In this document: positions 26,189 to 36,290 of the stretch, one piece after another
How the letters are laid out: every line of letters begins with the position of its first letter
Numbering within the stretch: position 1 is the stretch's first letter
From: Labilibacter marinus
GTDB lineage: Bacteria > Bacteroidota > Bacteroidia > Bacteroidales > Marinilabiliaceae
DNA length: 64,000 nt
Direction of reading: 5' to 3'
NCBI RefSeq assembly: GCF_001659685.2
Contig: NZ_LXYE02000053.1
Span: 44,529 to 108,528, forward strand
Translations under genes and position numbers: made by a program
Notes under the pieces: generated by a model
Database searches by the model: none
What the model saw: the letters and a program-made list of their open reading frames with translations, nothing else
Told to the model about the DNA's origin: nothing

Positions 26189-27796
26189 ATGAAAAATAAT
26201 CTACAACATAAACTTTCAATTAAAGAAAAAGTAGGGTACGCCCTTGGAGATGGAGCAGCTAATATTGCTTGGAGAGGAGCTTCAACGTTTCTACTATTCT
26301 TTTATACCGATGTTTTCGGAATTACCGCTGCGGCTGCAGGAGTATTGCTTTTAGTAGCGCGATTTAGTGATGGTGTTAGTGATGTGGCTATGGGGGTAAT
26401 TGGCGATAGAACCAATTCTAAATACGGAAAATTTCGCCCTTGGGTTTTATGGACGGCCATTCCGTTGGCGGTTATCTTGTCGCTATTATTTACTACACCT
26501 GAAATAGGAACCACTGGTAAAATAATATACGCCTATACAACTTACATTCTGTTTACACTGATCTATACAGCTAACAATATTCCTTATGGAGCCTTGATGG
26601 CAGTGATGACTTCGGATAATAGAGAACGAACCAGTCTCGGATCGTACAGAATGGTGGGTGCATTTGGTGGAGGAATGTTGGTGCAAGGTGCATTGCTTTT
26701 TTTAGTGGCATACTTTGGTAATGTAGATCCCACTATTAAAATAAATCAATTACAAGAAGATAAATATGTAGTTAGTGTTTCTTCTCCTCAATTTGTAGAA
26801 AGTGCTAAAATTAACACCAAGGATGGTGTGGCTAATTTCGTTTGGGAAGATAGTTCCTTGGCTGAAAATAATAAGCCATCTCCATATATTAGTTTTTCGA
26901 TGGAGCCAAATCAGCCCTATTCATTTATAGTTGAGGGCGAGAGAGAACTAGAGGAAGCTAAGATTTCTTTAATCAACCAAAAACGAGGTTATAGCAATTC
27001 TATATATGTGCTATCTGTTTTTTTGGCTTTGTTTATGATTGTAACATTTGCTACTACGCGCGAAAGAGTAGCACCACCTAAAACGCAGGAAACAAATCTT
27101 AAGAATGATTTATCAGATTTATTTCGCAATAAGCCGTGGTTAGTGTTATTGGTTGTAGGCTTATTATGGACTATCTATAACTCTATGAAGCAAGGTATGG
27201 TGCTATATTACTTTACACTTTACCTCAATAATCAATTATTAGCTGCTTCCTTTTTAGTAGGATTAATGATAGCTTCTATAGCTGGAGCAATGGTAACTGC
27301 ACCATTAGGAAAACGCTTAGGGAAGAAGAAGTTATTTATATGTGCCTTGATATTTTCGGGAGCAGTAAACGCCTTGTTTATTTTCTGTGGACCTCAAGAT
27401 GTAGGAGCAATATTTACCATAGGTATCATTTCTGAATTTGGAGCGGCCATATTTCCTACCTTGTTTTTTGCCATGTTAGGCGATGCTGCTGATTATTCTG
27501 AATATAAAAACAACAGAAGAGCAACTGGCTTAATTTATTCAGCGGGTTCGTTTGTAACCAAGTTTGGAGGAGGTATTGCTGCTGCCATTATAGGAGCCGT
27601 TTTGGCCGCCTACAATTACGATGGTATGGATTCAAGTACTATTGAGGGAGCCTTGCCTGCAGTTAAAATGCTGATGAGTTGGATGCCTGCATTAGTGGCT
27701 ATGTTGGCGGCTGTTTTAATGACTGTTTATCCTTTAACGCAAAATAAATTAGATGAAATAAGCCTAGAACTTAATGAAAGGCGGAGTAGTGAATAA
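26189..27796 (+). CDS. GPH-type MFS sugar transporter
   Basis: This 535-residue carrier is of the glycoside-pentoside-hexuronide:cation symporter group. It has about 12 helices, the start LSIKEKVGYALGDGAANIAW, and the loop GDRTNSKYGKFRPWVLW. It is longer than usual because of an insert of about 90 mostly hydrophilic residues (about 180-265) between helices. Position between the Nudix regulator and GH94 makes it the likely cellobiose or short beta-glucoside importer at the inner membrane. Confidence 0.9.
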   Translation: MKNNLQHKLSIKEKVGYALGDGAANIAWRGASTFLLFFYTDVFGITAAAAGVLLLVARFSDGVSDVAMGVIGDRTNSKYGKFRPWVLWTAIPLAVILSLLFTTPEIGTTGKIIYAYTTYILFTLIYTANNIPYGALMAVMTSDNRERTSLGSYRMVGAFGGGMLVQGALLFLVAYFGNVDPTIKINQLQEDKYVVSVSSPQFVESAKINTKDGVANFVWEDSSLAENNKPSPYISFSMEPNQPYSFIVEGERELEEAKISLINQKRGYSNSIYVLSVFLALFMIVTFATTRERVAPPKTQETNLKNDLSDLFRNKPWLVLLVVGLLWTIYNSMKQGMVLYYFTLYLNNQLLAASFLVGLMIASIAGAMVTAPLGKRLGKKKLFICALIFSGAVNALFIFCGPQDVGAIFTIGIISEFGAAIFPTLFFAMLGDAADYSEYKNNRRATGLIYSAGSFVTKFGGGIAAAIIGAVLAAYNYDGMDSSTIEGALPAVKMLMSWMPALVAMLAAVLMTVYPLTQNKLDEISLELNERRSSE

Positions 27797-27827
27797 GTAC
27801 CAGATAAGTACAGGGTTTAACAACTAA

Positions 27828-27877
27828 CTAAATGGAGAGGGCACCGATATAGTGTTTGCGATATCGGTTCCATTTAG
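27828..27877 (+). other. Intercistronic hairpin between the MFS and GH94 genes
   Basis: The outer arms CTAAATGGA (27828-27836) and TCCATTTAG (27869-27877), and the inner arms ACCGATAT (27843-27850) and ATATCGGT (27861-27868), pair perfectly. They give a 17-bp stem with a one-sided 6-nt bulge and a 10-nt loop. No T-tract follows. It may tune readthrough or protect mRNA between the two genes. Confidence 0.6.
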
Positions 27878-27903
27878 TAAAACTAACAACGAAAATAAAT
27901 AAA

Positions 27904-30342
27904 ATGAAATACGGTTTTTTTGATGATACTAATAAGGAGTACGTGATTACGGATCCTAAAACTCCATGGCCTTGGATTAATTACCTAGGCAATGAGGATT
28001 TCTTTTCGCTTATTTCTAATACGGCTGGAGGCTATAGCTTTTATAAAGATGCCAAGTTCCGTCGCCTTACAAGGTACAGGTATAATAATGTGCCCATGGA
28101 CAATGGAGGAAGGTATTTTTACATTAAGGATGAGGATACTGTTTGGTCACCAGGTTGGAAGCCTTGTAAAACTCCATTAGATAAGTACGAATGCAGACAT
28201 GGTATGAATTACACTTCCATACTAGGAGAAAAAAATGGTGTGTCTGCCAAGTGTACATTTTTTGTTCCGCTAAAAACATGGGCCGAGGTTCAAAAGGTAA
28301 GCTTAACCAACCATACCAATGCGGTTAAGAAAATTAAGCTTTTTTCGTTTATGGAATGGGCTTTATGGAATGCTGCTACGGATATGGAGAACTTCCAACG
28401 TAACTTCTCCACAGGCGAGGTGGAAATAGAAGGTTCTACTATTTATCACAAAACAGAATATAAGGAGCGCAGAAATCATTTTGCCTATTATTCGGTTAAT
28501 CAAGCTATTGATGGCTACGATACCGACCGAGAATCTTTTATGGGTTTATACAATGGTTTTGAAGAGCCTGAGGTGGTTGAGAATGGAGCACCTAAAATGT
28601 CTAAAGCCATGGGATGGTCACCTGTTGCCTCTCATTATATTGAGGTGGAGTTGCAACCTGGAGAAACAAAGGACTTGGTTTTTGTACTCGGATATGTTGA
28701 AAATAAAGATGAGGAAAAGTGGGAAAGTAAAGGTGTTATCAACAAAACGAAAGCGAAAGAAACTTTAGCTCGATTTAATACTGCCGAAAAAGTAGATTCG
28801 GCTTTGGCAGAACTTAAAAATTATTGGGAAGGGCTGTTGAGTGCTTATACCGTTCAATCTGGCGATGATAAGTTAGATCGTATGGTCAATATCTGGAATC
28901 AATACCAATGTATGATTACCTTTTGTTTTTCGCGTTCAGCTTCTTTCTTCGAGAGTGGTATTGGACGAGGAATGGGTTTCAGAGATTCAAATCAGGATTT
29001 AATTGGTTTTGTTCATCAAGTGCCTGAAAGAGCGCGTCAAAGAATCATTGATATCGCTTCAACGCAGTTTCCTGATGGGGGATGTTATCACCAATATCAG
29101 CCGCTTACCAAACGAGGAAATAATGATGTTGGGGGCGGATTTAATGATGACCCGATGTGGCTTGTTTTAGGAACTACAGCTTACATTAAGGAAACTGGTG
29201 ATTTCTCTATTCTTCGCGAACAAGTGCCTTTTGATAATGACGAAAGTATCGCCAAGTCTTTGTTCGATCACTTAACTGTTTCGTTTAATCACGTAGTTAA
29301 TAATTTAGGTCCGCATGGTTTACCACTAATTGGTAGAGCCGATTGGAACGATTGTTTAAATCTGAATTGTTTTTCTACAGACCCCAACGAATCGTACCAA
29401 ACTACAGAGAATAAAACAGAAGGGTCAAAGGCTGAATCTCTTATGATTGCTGGTTTGTTTGTAGTTTATGGGCGTGATTATATTGAGTTATGTAAGGTGT
29501 TGGATAATAGTGAAGAGGCCAAGCGTGCTCAAGTACATGTTGATGCTATGGTAGGTGCTATTAAAGCACATGGTTGGGATGGCGATTGGTTTTTAAGAGC
29601 TTATGATTTTTATGGTAAAAAAGTGGGAAGCCATGAAAACGAAGAAGGAAAAATATTTATAGAATCGAACGGTTGGTGTACCATGGCCGAAATAGGAAAA
29701 GATGAGGGCATGGTAGAAAAAGCCTTAGATAGTGTAAAAGAAAAATTGGATACGCCTTATGGTATTGTTTTAAACAATCCAGCGTTTACAAAATATATTG
29801 TAGAATACGGAGAGATTTCCAGTTACCCTCCAGGATATAAGGAGAATGCAGGAATTTTTTGCCACAATAATCCTTGGATCATGATTGGAGAAACCAAACT
29901 TGGACGAGGGGAACAGGCTTGGGAGTATTTTAAAAAGATATGTCCGGCTTACCTACAAGAATTTAGCGACCTGCACAAAACAGAGCCCTATGTTTATGCC
30001 CAAATGATTGCAGGTAAAGATGCGGTTAAGCCCGGTGAAGCTAAAAATTCTTGGTTAACGGGTACAGCAGCCTGGAACTACTATACAATTACGCAATATA
30101 TTTTAGGTATTCAACCTCATTATTACGGTCTAAAAGTTGACCCATGTATTCCAAAGGATTGGAAAGGGTACAAAATAAGCCGCAAGTTCAGAGGTGTTAC
30201 CTACAATATTGAAGTGAAAAATCCACACGGTGTAAATAAAGGAGTCAAGTCAATACAAGTCAATAATAAAAGTATTGATGGTTGTATTATTCCTATTATG
30301 CCAGAAGGAACTCACGATGTAATTGTTGTGCTTGAAAGTTAA
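27904..30342 (+). CDS. Cellobiose phosphorylase (GH94)
   Basis: The protein has 812 residues from ATG 27904 (a 16-residue upstream extension is not conserved). It phosphorolyses cellobiose to glucose-1-phosphate and glucose in the cytoplasm. The N-terminus [20 protein letters not shown], then [19 protein letters not shown] and [19 protein letters not shown] match cellobiose phosphorylases closely. The general acid aspartate is in [11 protein letters not shown] (D480). There is no signal peptide. It follows the MFS carrier gene, so import and phosphorolysis are coupled and save ATP. Confidence 0.95.
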   Translation: MKYGFFDDTNKEYVITDPKTPWPWINYLGNEDFFSLISNTAGGYSFYKDAKFRRLTRYRYNNVPMDNGGRYFYIKDEDTVWSPGWKPCKTPLDKYECRHGMNYTSILGEKNGVSAKCTFFVPLKTWAEVQKVSLTNHTNAVKKIKLFSFMEWALWNAATDMENFQRNFSTGEVEIEGSTIYHKTEYKERRNHFAYYSVNQAIDGYDTDRESFMGLYNGFEEPEVVENGAPKMSKAMGWSPVASHYIEVELQPGETKDLVFVLGYVENKDEEKWESKGVINKTKAKETLARFNTAEKVDSALAELKNYWEGLLSAYTVQSGDDKLDRMVNIWNQYQCMITFCFSRSASFFESGIGRGMGFRDSNQDLIGFVHQVPERARQRIIDIASTQFPDGGCYHQYQPLTKRGNNDVGGGFNDDPMWLVLGTTAYIKETGDFSILREQVPFDNDESIAKSLFDHLTVSFNHVVNNLGPHGLPLIGRADWNDCLNLNCFSTDPNESYQTTENKTEGSKAESLMIAGLFVVYGRDYIELCKVLDNSEEAKRAQVHVDAMVGAIKAHGWDGDWFLRAYDFYGKKVGSHENEEGKIFIESNGWCTMAEIGKDEGMVEKALDSVKEKLDTPYGIVLNNPAFTKYIVEYGEISSYPPGYKENAGIFCHNNPWIMIGETKLGRGEQAWEYFKKICPAYLQEFSDLHKTEPYVYAQMIAGKDAVKPGEAKNSWLTGTAAWNYYTITQYILGIQPHYYGLKVDPCIPKDWKGYKISRKFRGVTYNIEVKNPHGVNKGVKSIQVNNKSIDGCIIPIMPEGTHDVIVVLES

Positions 30343-30400
30343 AGGATAGTAAGTGAAAAATAATGAAACAGAATGCCTATGTAACAGATTGAAAGAAAAG

Positions 30401-30510
30401 AAAAAGAGAACCCGTATGGAAATTGCAGCTTCCTCCGGGTTCCAAACATCAAAACCTTTAAAAAATGGAATTGAATCACTTTAATAACGCAAATTTATGA
30501 AAAACTCTAA
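30401..30510 (+). repeat. First copy of a duplicated SusC leader, with an 11-codon start remnant
   Basis: This stretch is nearly identical (about eight changes and one indel over some 110 bp) to 30984-31093, which holds the leader and first codons of the SusC gene. It includes the hairpin GAACCCG (30408-30414) / CGGGTTC (30436-30442) with an inner GGAA/TTCC. It also includes an ATG at 30497 reading MKNSNHFSTCA before a stop at 30530. It is either a relic of a lost SusC gene or a leader peptide. Confidence 0.75.
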
Positions 30511-30983
30511 TCATTTTAGCACATGTGCATGACGACTATTTGTAATTGGTTGCTGGCTTGTAAATAGCGGTGTTGATATAAATAATTTAGTTAGCTAAAA
30601 ATGTAATGTAACAAAACGATCAAAAATGGTAGTTTATGAGTAGTGTATTATTCATTATTGAAGTTTGTAACTGAGAAAAATAGGCTACCTAGTATCTACT
30701 TTATTTATTAGAGGTGCGTTTTGTAAGGGTCACATTAGTAGTTAGTAAGATGTGGTTTGTATTTCTTGATCTCTACTTTTTTAGTATATTTATTTAATAA
30801 TTGTTAAAAAATGACTCTCTTTGTTAATGTAATTTTTAAAGGAGATTTGAAGGTGTTATTGAGTTTAGTTAATTGATTATAATATTGACTATTTGTAAAT
30901 GCCTTTATTACTAAAAAATCTTTTGCCGAGATCAACTTTTATTAATATTTCAAGATATGCTTATGTAATACTAAAACAAAAAG
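30511..30983. other. AT-rich non-coding stretch between the two leader copies
   Basis: I see no coding frame, terminator or strong dyad here. Composition is very AT-rich. It probably contains the promoter of the SusC operon, or the decayed remains of a deleted gene. Confidence 0.5.
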
Positions 30984-31093
30984 AAAAAAAGAACCCGTTT
31001 GGAAATTGCAGCTTCCTTCAGGTTCCGAAAATCAAAACCTTTAAAAAAATGGAATTGAATCACTTTAATGACGCAAATTTATGAAAAACTCTT
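30984..31093 (+). repeat. Second copy of the duplicated leader, in front of SusC
   Basis: This copy carries the same hairpin: GAACCCG starts at 30991, with GGAA/TTCC inside and CAGGTTC at 31019-31025. The outer stem has one C-A mismatch compared with the first copy. It leads directly into the SusC start ATG at 31081. Conservation of the leader in both copies suggests a cis-acting RNA element. Confidence 0.7.
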
Positions 31094-34000
31094 ATCAAGT
31101 GAAGTGCTGTACACAGCAAGTACACACTCAAATTAATGCCAGTGCCAACTGGTTGAAAAAAATGGGTTTAACCCTGTTTTTATTGTTGTCCCTTGTGTCC
31201 ACGCTTATGGCACAAACTAGTGAAGTAACAGGTACAATTACCAACACCCACGGAGAACAACTTCCAGGTGTAAATATTATTATAAAAGGCACCACACAAG
31301 GTACCGTTACTACTATCGATGGAGAATATAGAATTAATGTTGCTTCAACAGACGTTCTTGTTGTTAGTTTTATTGGTTATACCAGTCAGGAAGTAGCCGT
31401 GGGTGACCAAACGACCATTAACGTTACGCTTGAAGAAGAAACCTTAGGTATGGATGAGGTTGTAGTAGTAGGGTATGGAGTTCAGAAAAAGAGCTTGGTA
31501 ACAGGTGCTATTTCTGGAATTGAAGCAGAGGAACTAGAAAATAACTCATGGACCAATGCCGAAAGCGCTTTACAAGGTAGAACCCCTGGAGTTGTTATTG
31601 TACCTCAGTCTGGTTCGCCAGGAGCTGGTATGAATATGAAAATCCGTGGTTCAGGTACCAATGGTGATTCTAATCCACTTTATATTGTTGATGGTATCCG
31701 TATGTCAGATATAAAGGATATCTCGCCAACAGATATTGCTTCTATTGAAGTATTAAAAGATGGAGCTTCTGCTGCCATTTATGGTGCCGAAGGAGGTAAT
31801 GGAGTTGTGATGATTACCACGAAAACTGGAGTAGCAGGTGAAGGAAAAGTTACTTACGATTTTAGCTATGGAGTTCAGAGTGTGGGTAATTTACCTAGCT
31901 TGTTAAATTCAGCAGAGTATAATCAATACCAAAGTGAGCGTGTAGATGGAGACGGAAATGCAATCGTACCAAATACAAGCGAACATGACACGGATTGGTT
32001 AAATGAAATTTTTACAACTGCCCCTATGCAGTCTCATAACTTATCTTTTTCAGGAGGTACAGAAAAATCAAAATACTTTACTTCTTTAAGTTATGTAGCC
32101 CAAGATGGAATTGTTGGTGGAGATGAATCAAAATACGAGCGTTTTACAGCACGTATAAATGCCGATCATAAAGTAAAAAACTGGTTAAAGGTTGGTGTAA
32201 ATGCAACTTATGCTCGTTCTAACAGAAAGGTGTTAAATGAAGATGATGAGTTTGGTGGATTAATATCTTCTGCGTTATTGCTAGATCCTTATACGCCAAC
32301 AACACTAGCTCCAGACAAGTTAAATGATTTCATGACTAAAGTATTAGCTGATGGAAATACTTTACGAATGGATGGTAGTGGCGACTATTACGCTATTTCT
32401 GAGAATGTAAGAGGAGAAATGATTAATCCTTTGTTGCAGATGGATTTAGCAACCGAAGAAATCGCTACAGATCGTATTGTTGGTGCTATTACTATGGAAA
32501 TAGATTTAACTAAGGATTTAAAATTTACTTCGCGCCCCGGTGTTGATGTAAAAGTTGCCAATACTACTAGTTGGACGCCTAAATATTATTATTCAAATGA
32601 GCGAAACAACTCCACATTAGCTACAAACGACAACTACGACCTATTTTATCAATGGCAATGGGAAAACTTCATTAATTATAACAAAACCTTTGGAGCCCAT
32701 TCTGTGTCAGGGGTATTGGGTATGTCCTCTCAAATGAGTGTAGATAAGTTTGTTACTACTAATACTTCGGATATGCCTCGCGAAGGAAAGGAGTATGCAC
32801 AGCATGCTTACACCAGTGGAACAACGGGTTTAATCGATGGTAATCGTTTCGAGAATAAATTAGTGTCTTATTTTGGTAGAGCTTCTTATGATTATAAGAA
32901 TAAGTATATGGTTCAGGCCACATTAAGAAACGATATTACTTCAACGTCTAATGTTCCTTCTGAAGGAATCGGTGGGATTTTTCCATCGGTATCAGCCGGT
33001 TGGACATTCTCCGAAGAAGATTTCTTTCCTGAAGGTTTTATTAGCTTGGGTAAGTTAAGAGCTAGTTGGGGGCAAAATGGTAGTATTAAGTCGATTACAA
33101 GCCAAGCTCGCAACGAAGGGCAGTTCTTATATTCATCGTCAATAACAACATCAGGTTTAAGATATCCTAATTCTTCAGGAGGTTTTATTACTGCAGCAGA
33201 ACCAGGAAGAACAGTTAATCCTAATCTTACTTGGGAAACCAGCGTTCAATCAAATATTGGTTTAGATTTAAGAATGTTAGATGGTAGTTTATCATTCACA
33301 GCTGATTATTTTAGTAAAGAAACCAAAGATTTATTAATGTTTGGTCAGCCACCAGCAATATCTGGTACTTATGCTTCTATGATAAATGCAGGGGATGTTA
33401 AAAACTCAGGTATTGAGTTAGGCCTTGGATATAAAGATTATAGTGGTGAGTTTAAGTATAGCATTAATGCCAACTTTGCTTCCTTAAAGAATGAAGTAAC
33501 TAAATTAAATGTTACTGCTCCTCGTTTAAATGGTAGCGATATAGGTACTGGTTCTTGGGTAGGTGCAACTGCTTTTGAAGTAGGAGAGCCAATTTGGTAC
33601 TTCCGAGGATATAAAACCAATGGTATTGACCCCAATACTGGAGATCCTATTTTTGTTGATGCGGATGGGAATAATACTTCTGATCCTGTAGATGCTGATA
33701 GAACAAACATTGGAAGTCCACATCCGACCTATATGTATGGATTAAGTGCTGTTTTAGAGTATAAAGGATTTGATTTTAACTTTTTAATGCAAGGTCAAGG
33801 AGGTAATCAAGCAGTATACGGATGGATGAGAACGGACCGTTTAACGGGTAATTTACACAAACGCTTTTATGACGACCGTTGGACTGCAGATAATACAAAT
33901 GCATCTATGCCAAGTGCAAATGGCGATAGTAGAATGTATGCTAGTGATTTAATGGTTCAGGATGCTGATTTCTTACGCATTAAACAAATTCAATTAGGAT

Positions 34001-34203
34001 ATAATATTCCACAAACATGGGCAGAAACAGTGAAGATTTCTTCTGCAAGAGTTTATGTTTCACTTGATGATTACTTTACATTCACTAAGTACGAAGGAAT
34101 GGATCCTGAAGCTGGAAGTGACCAGTTTAATCGTCAAGGGATAGATAGAGGAGTTTACCCTACACCTCGTAAATTTATGTTTGGTTTATCTGTTTCATTC
34201 TAA
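31081..34203 (+). CDS. SusC/RagA family TonB-dependent outer-membrane transporter
   Basis: The protein has 1040 residues. After a signal peptide (ending LVSTLMAQ, about residue 45) comes a carboxypeptidase-D-like repeat (EVTGTITNTHGEQLPGVNII), the TonB box region MDEVVVVGYGVQKKS, and a plug domain (ALQGRTPGVVIV then ADGNGV-like EGGNGVVMITTK). The beta-barrel makes up the rest and ends in the usual aromatic FGLSVSF. It takes up oligosaccharides too large for porins with the SusD partner encoded 19 bp downstream. Neighbouring GH3 and GH94 genes suggest beta-glucan oligosaccharides. Confidence 0.95.
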   Translation: MKNSYQVKCCTQQVHTQINASANWLKKMGLTLFLLLSLVSTLMAQTSEVTGTITNTHGEQLPGVNIIIKGTTQGTVTTIDGEYRINVASTDVLVVSFIGYTSQEVAVGDQTTINVTLEEETLGMDEVVVVGYGVQKKSLVTGAISGIEAEELENNSWTNAESALQGRTPGVVIVPQSGSPGAGMNMKIRGSGTNGDSNPLYIVDGIRMSDIKDISPTDIASIEVLKDGASAAIYGAEGGNGVVMITTKTGVAGEGKVTYDFSYGVQSVGNLPSLLNSAEYNQYQSERVDGDGNAIVPNTSEHDTDWLNEIFTTAPMQSHNLSFSGGTEKSKYFTSLSYVAQDGIVGGDESKYERFTARINADHKVKNWLKVGVNATYARSNRKVLNEDDEFGGLISSALLLDPYTPTTLAPDKLNDFMTKVLADGNTLRMDGSGDYYAISENVRGEMINPLLQMDLATEEIATDRIVGAITMEIDLTKDLKFTSRPGVDVKVANTTSWTPKYYYSNERNNSTLATNDNYDLFYQWQWENFINYNKTFGAHSVSGVLGMSSQMSVDKFVTTNTSDMPREGKEYAQHAYTSGTTGLIDGNRFENKLVSYFGRASYDYKNKYMVQATLRNDITSTSNVPSEGIGGIFPSVSAGWTFSEEDFFPEGFISLGKLRASWGQNGSIKSITSQARNEGQFLYSSSITTSGLRYPNSSGGFITAAEPGRTVNPNLTWETSVQSNIGLDLRMLDGSLSFTADYFSKETKDLLMFGQPPAISGTYASMINAGDVKNSGIELGLGYKDYSGEFKYSINANFASLKNEVTKLNVTAPRLNGSDIGTGSWVGATAFEVGEPIWYFRGYKTNGIDPNTGDPIFVDADGNNTSDPVDADRTNIGSPHPTYMYGLSAVLEYKGFDFNFLMQGQGGNQAVYGWMRTDRLTGNLHKRFYDDRWTADNTNASMPSANGDSRMYASDLMVQDADFLRIKQIQLGYNIPQTWAETVKISSARVYVSLDDYFTFTKYEGMDPEAGSDQFNRQGIDRGVYPTPRKFMFGLSVSF

Positions 34204-34222
34204 TCTTATAAAAGAACTAAAA

Positions 34223-35812
34223 ATGAAAAATAATATTATATATATAGTTGTGGTACTTCTATTAGCAGTCGGTACGTCTTGTACCAAGGACTGGTTAGAA
34301 ATACCAGAAGAGGGTCTTATTCCTCAAGAAAATTTTTATAAAACGAACGAAGATAATATTCAAGGTCTTGCTGCAGTTTACGATATGATGCAAGTGCTAA
34401 ATGCACAAGATTGGTCTAGTTTACATCATATTAAAACAATTCTTTCTGATGAGGCTCGAGCAGGGGGTAATGATGAAGGTGATCAGCCAGAATATCATGA
34501 GTTTGATGATTATGCCATTACGCCATTAAATACAAAAATTAAAGATATATGGGAGCGTCTGTATTATGCTGTTTACAGAGCTAATGTTGTGATAGCAAAT
34601 GTAGGAGAAGCTTCTAATTCGGATGCTGTTAAAGCTGAAGCTTATGCCTTAAGAGCTTATTTGTATTTTGAGTTAGTAAACTTATTTGATGAGGTTCCTC
34701 TTGTGTTAACAGAACTTTTGCCAAGTGAGTATTATATGGAAGCTAGTACTGTTGAAGCTATCTATGCGCAAATTGAAGCGGATTTAAAAATGGCCATTGC
34801 AGGACTACCTTCAAAAGCGGATCAAGAATCTTGGCGTGTAGCTGATGGATTTGCAAACGCTTTAATGGGTAAAGTCTTAATCTTCCAAGAGAAGTATACA
34901 GAGGCTATTCCATACTTAGAGGCTGTAAGTGGTTATGGCTTGTATAGTGATTATGCTGATGTGCTTAAAATTCCTTCAGAGTATGGAACAGAGTCAATGT
35001 TCGAAATTGGCTATGTGAATACAGAAGGATGGAACTGGGGTAATTATAATATTTGGGGTGACGGAAGAGCTCAGGAGAATAACATTCACTGGATTCTTTG
35101 TGGACCTCGTGAAGGTTTCTATAACTCTTATGATACGGCGCTTGTGGATGGTAGTGATAAAAAATTAGGAATTGTATTACCGGTATTCCAAGGCTGGGGA
35201 GCTATGCCGCCAACCAAAAAAATGTATGATGAATTTGATGGTTTAGATCCTCGTAGAGACTTAACCGTGATGTACGAAGATGACCTAAATATGCCAGCAT
35301 ATAATGTGAGTTTAAGAGCTAGACTTAAAAAGGATGATGGAACTTTAGAGAACTTTCCTACAGGAGGTTTTCAGCACGAAGGTCAAGGTGTACTACGTTT
35401 AAAGTACGGAACTTGGAAGTCAGAAGGAGGACAAGCGGATTCGGATGAGCCTGGTTTAAATATGGGTACAAATCTAAGAGTGATGCGATATGCTGAGGTT
35501 TTATTATTGCTTTCAGAGGCTTATGTACAGGCTAATAGAGCTGGAGATGCCATTCCTTTAATCGAATCATTAAGAGATAGAGCAGGATATACTGCACCTG
35601 TTACTAGTGTTGATATGGATGTGATCGAATATGAAAAAGTAGCTGAGCTTTCCTATGAAGGACATCGTTTTTACGATATGATTCGTTGGGGTAAAGGTGC
35701 TGAAATGTCGAGAGAAGGAGCCACTTTTACCGATAAGTATAGTAAACTTCCAATACCGCAAGCAGAGTTGGATGCAAATCCTAATTTGATGCAAAATAAG
35801 TATTGGAGATAA
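34223..35812 (+). CDS. SusD/RagB family surface glycan-binding lipoprotein
   Basis: The protein has 529 residues from ATG 34223; the frame's earlier ATG lies inside the SusC gene. The signal peptide ends in the lipobox AVGTSC (Cys about residue 20). TPR-like helices and the SusD C-terminal segment VAELSYEGHRFYDMIRWGKG are present. It caps the SusC barrel and captures the ligand on the cell surface. Many tryptophans (for example GWNWGNYNIWG) are candidates for sugar stacking. Confidence 0.94.
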   Translation: MKNNIIYIVVVLLLAVGTSCTKDWLEIPEEGLIPQENFYKTNEDNIQGLAAVYDMMQVLNAQDWSSLHHIKTILSDEARAGGNDEGDQPEYHEFDDYAITPLNTKIKDIWERLYYAVYRANVVIANVGEASNSDAVKAEAYALRAYLYFELVNLFDEVPLVLTELLPSEYYMEASTVEAIYAQIEADLKMAIAGLPSKADQESWRVADGFANALMGKVLIFQEKYTEAIPYLEAVSGYGLYSDYADVLKIPSEYGTESMFEIGYVNTEGWNWGNYNIWGDGRAQENNIHWILCGPREGFYNSYDTALVDGSDKKLGIVLPVFQGWGAMPPTKKMYDEFDGLDPRRDLTVMYEDDLNMPAYNVSLRARLKKDDGTLENFPTGGFQHEGQGVLRLKYGTWKSEGGQADSDEPGLNMGTNLRVMRYAEVLLLLSEAYVQANRAGDAIPLIESLRDRAGYTAPVTSVDMDVIEYEKVAELSYEGHRFYDMIRWGKGAEMSREGATFTDKYSKLPIPQAELDANPNLMQNKYWR

Positions 35813-36290
35813 TTATAATGCGTGTTTTTTCGGAAGCTGCCAGTAATATGGTGGCTTTCGTTCTTCATAAAAAATCATTGCTGACCCACTAAAAAAAGAA
35901 CAATAGATCAAGTGCAACATTTTATTTTGGAAAAAACGTCACTTCAAGGTAGCTAATTCGCCTTGCATTAAAAAGCGTTAAGAAAATCAGTAAACGCAGC
36001 GAACAAAGGAAAAGCTGTTTGAGCGTAGCGAGTTCTTTTCTTTTCGCGGAGAGTATTGATTTTTAGCTTTTTTATGCCAGCGGCGGTCTTCTTTGTTTCC
36101 TTTCCTCGACTGAAGGAAGAAAGTAAAAGCCTGTCTGGCTAGAAGACAATGGTTCAGTATAAAATAGGAGTATGGATTTTAATATTAAAAAATAGTCGCA
36201 AGAAACGACCCATGAGAAACCTTTCGCATGCAGGAAGAAAATTATAAGGGAGTTCTATCGAATACAATTGAATGTTTAAATGATAAGGAT
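35813..36290. repeat. Non-coding gap with a probable dispersed Bacteroidota intergenic repeat
   Basis: No gene is seen. The block from about 35955 to 36140 is more GC-rich than its surroundings. Its phrases GAGCGTAGCGAGTTCTTTTC, TGATTTTTAGC and ATGCCAGCGGCGGTCTTC I associate with repeated intergenic sequences of Bacteroidota genomes (from memory, not from a search). A weak imperfect hairpin lies just after the SusD stop. The GH3 promoter should be at the right end. Confidence 0.45.

Noticed and set aside
30899..31084. 61-codon plus-strand frame before SusC
   Set aside because: It runs through the duplicated leader and its hairpin, and has no protein-like pattern.
35813..36290. Insertion sequence remnant between SusD and GH3
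   Set aside because: No transposase fragment, terminal inverted repeats or target duplication could be seen; a dispersed non-coding repeat fits better.
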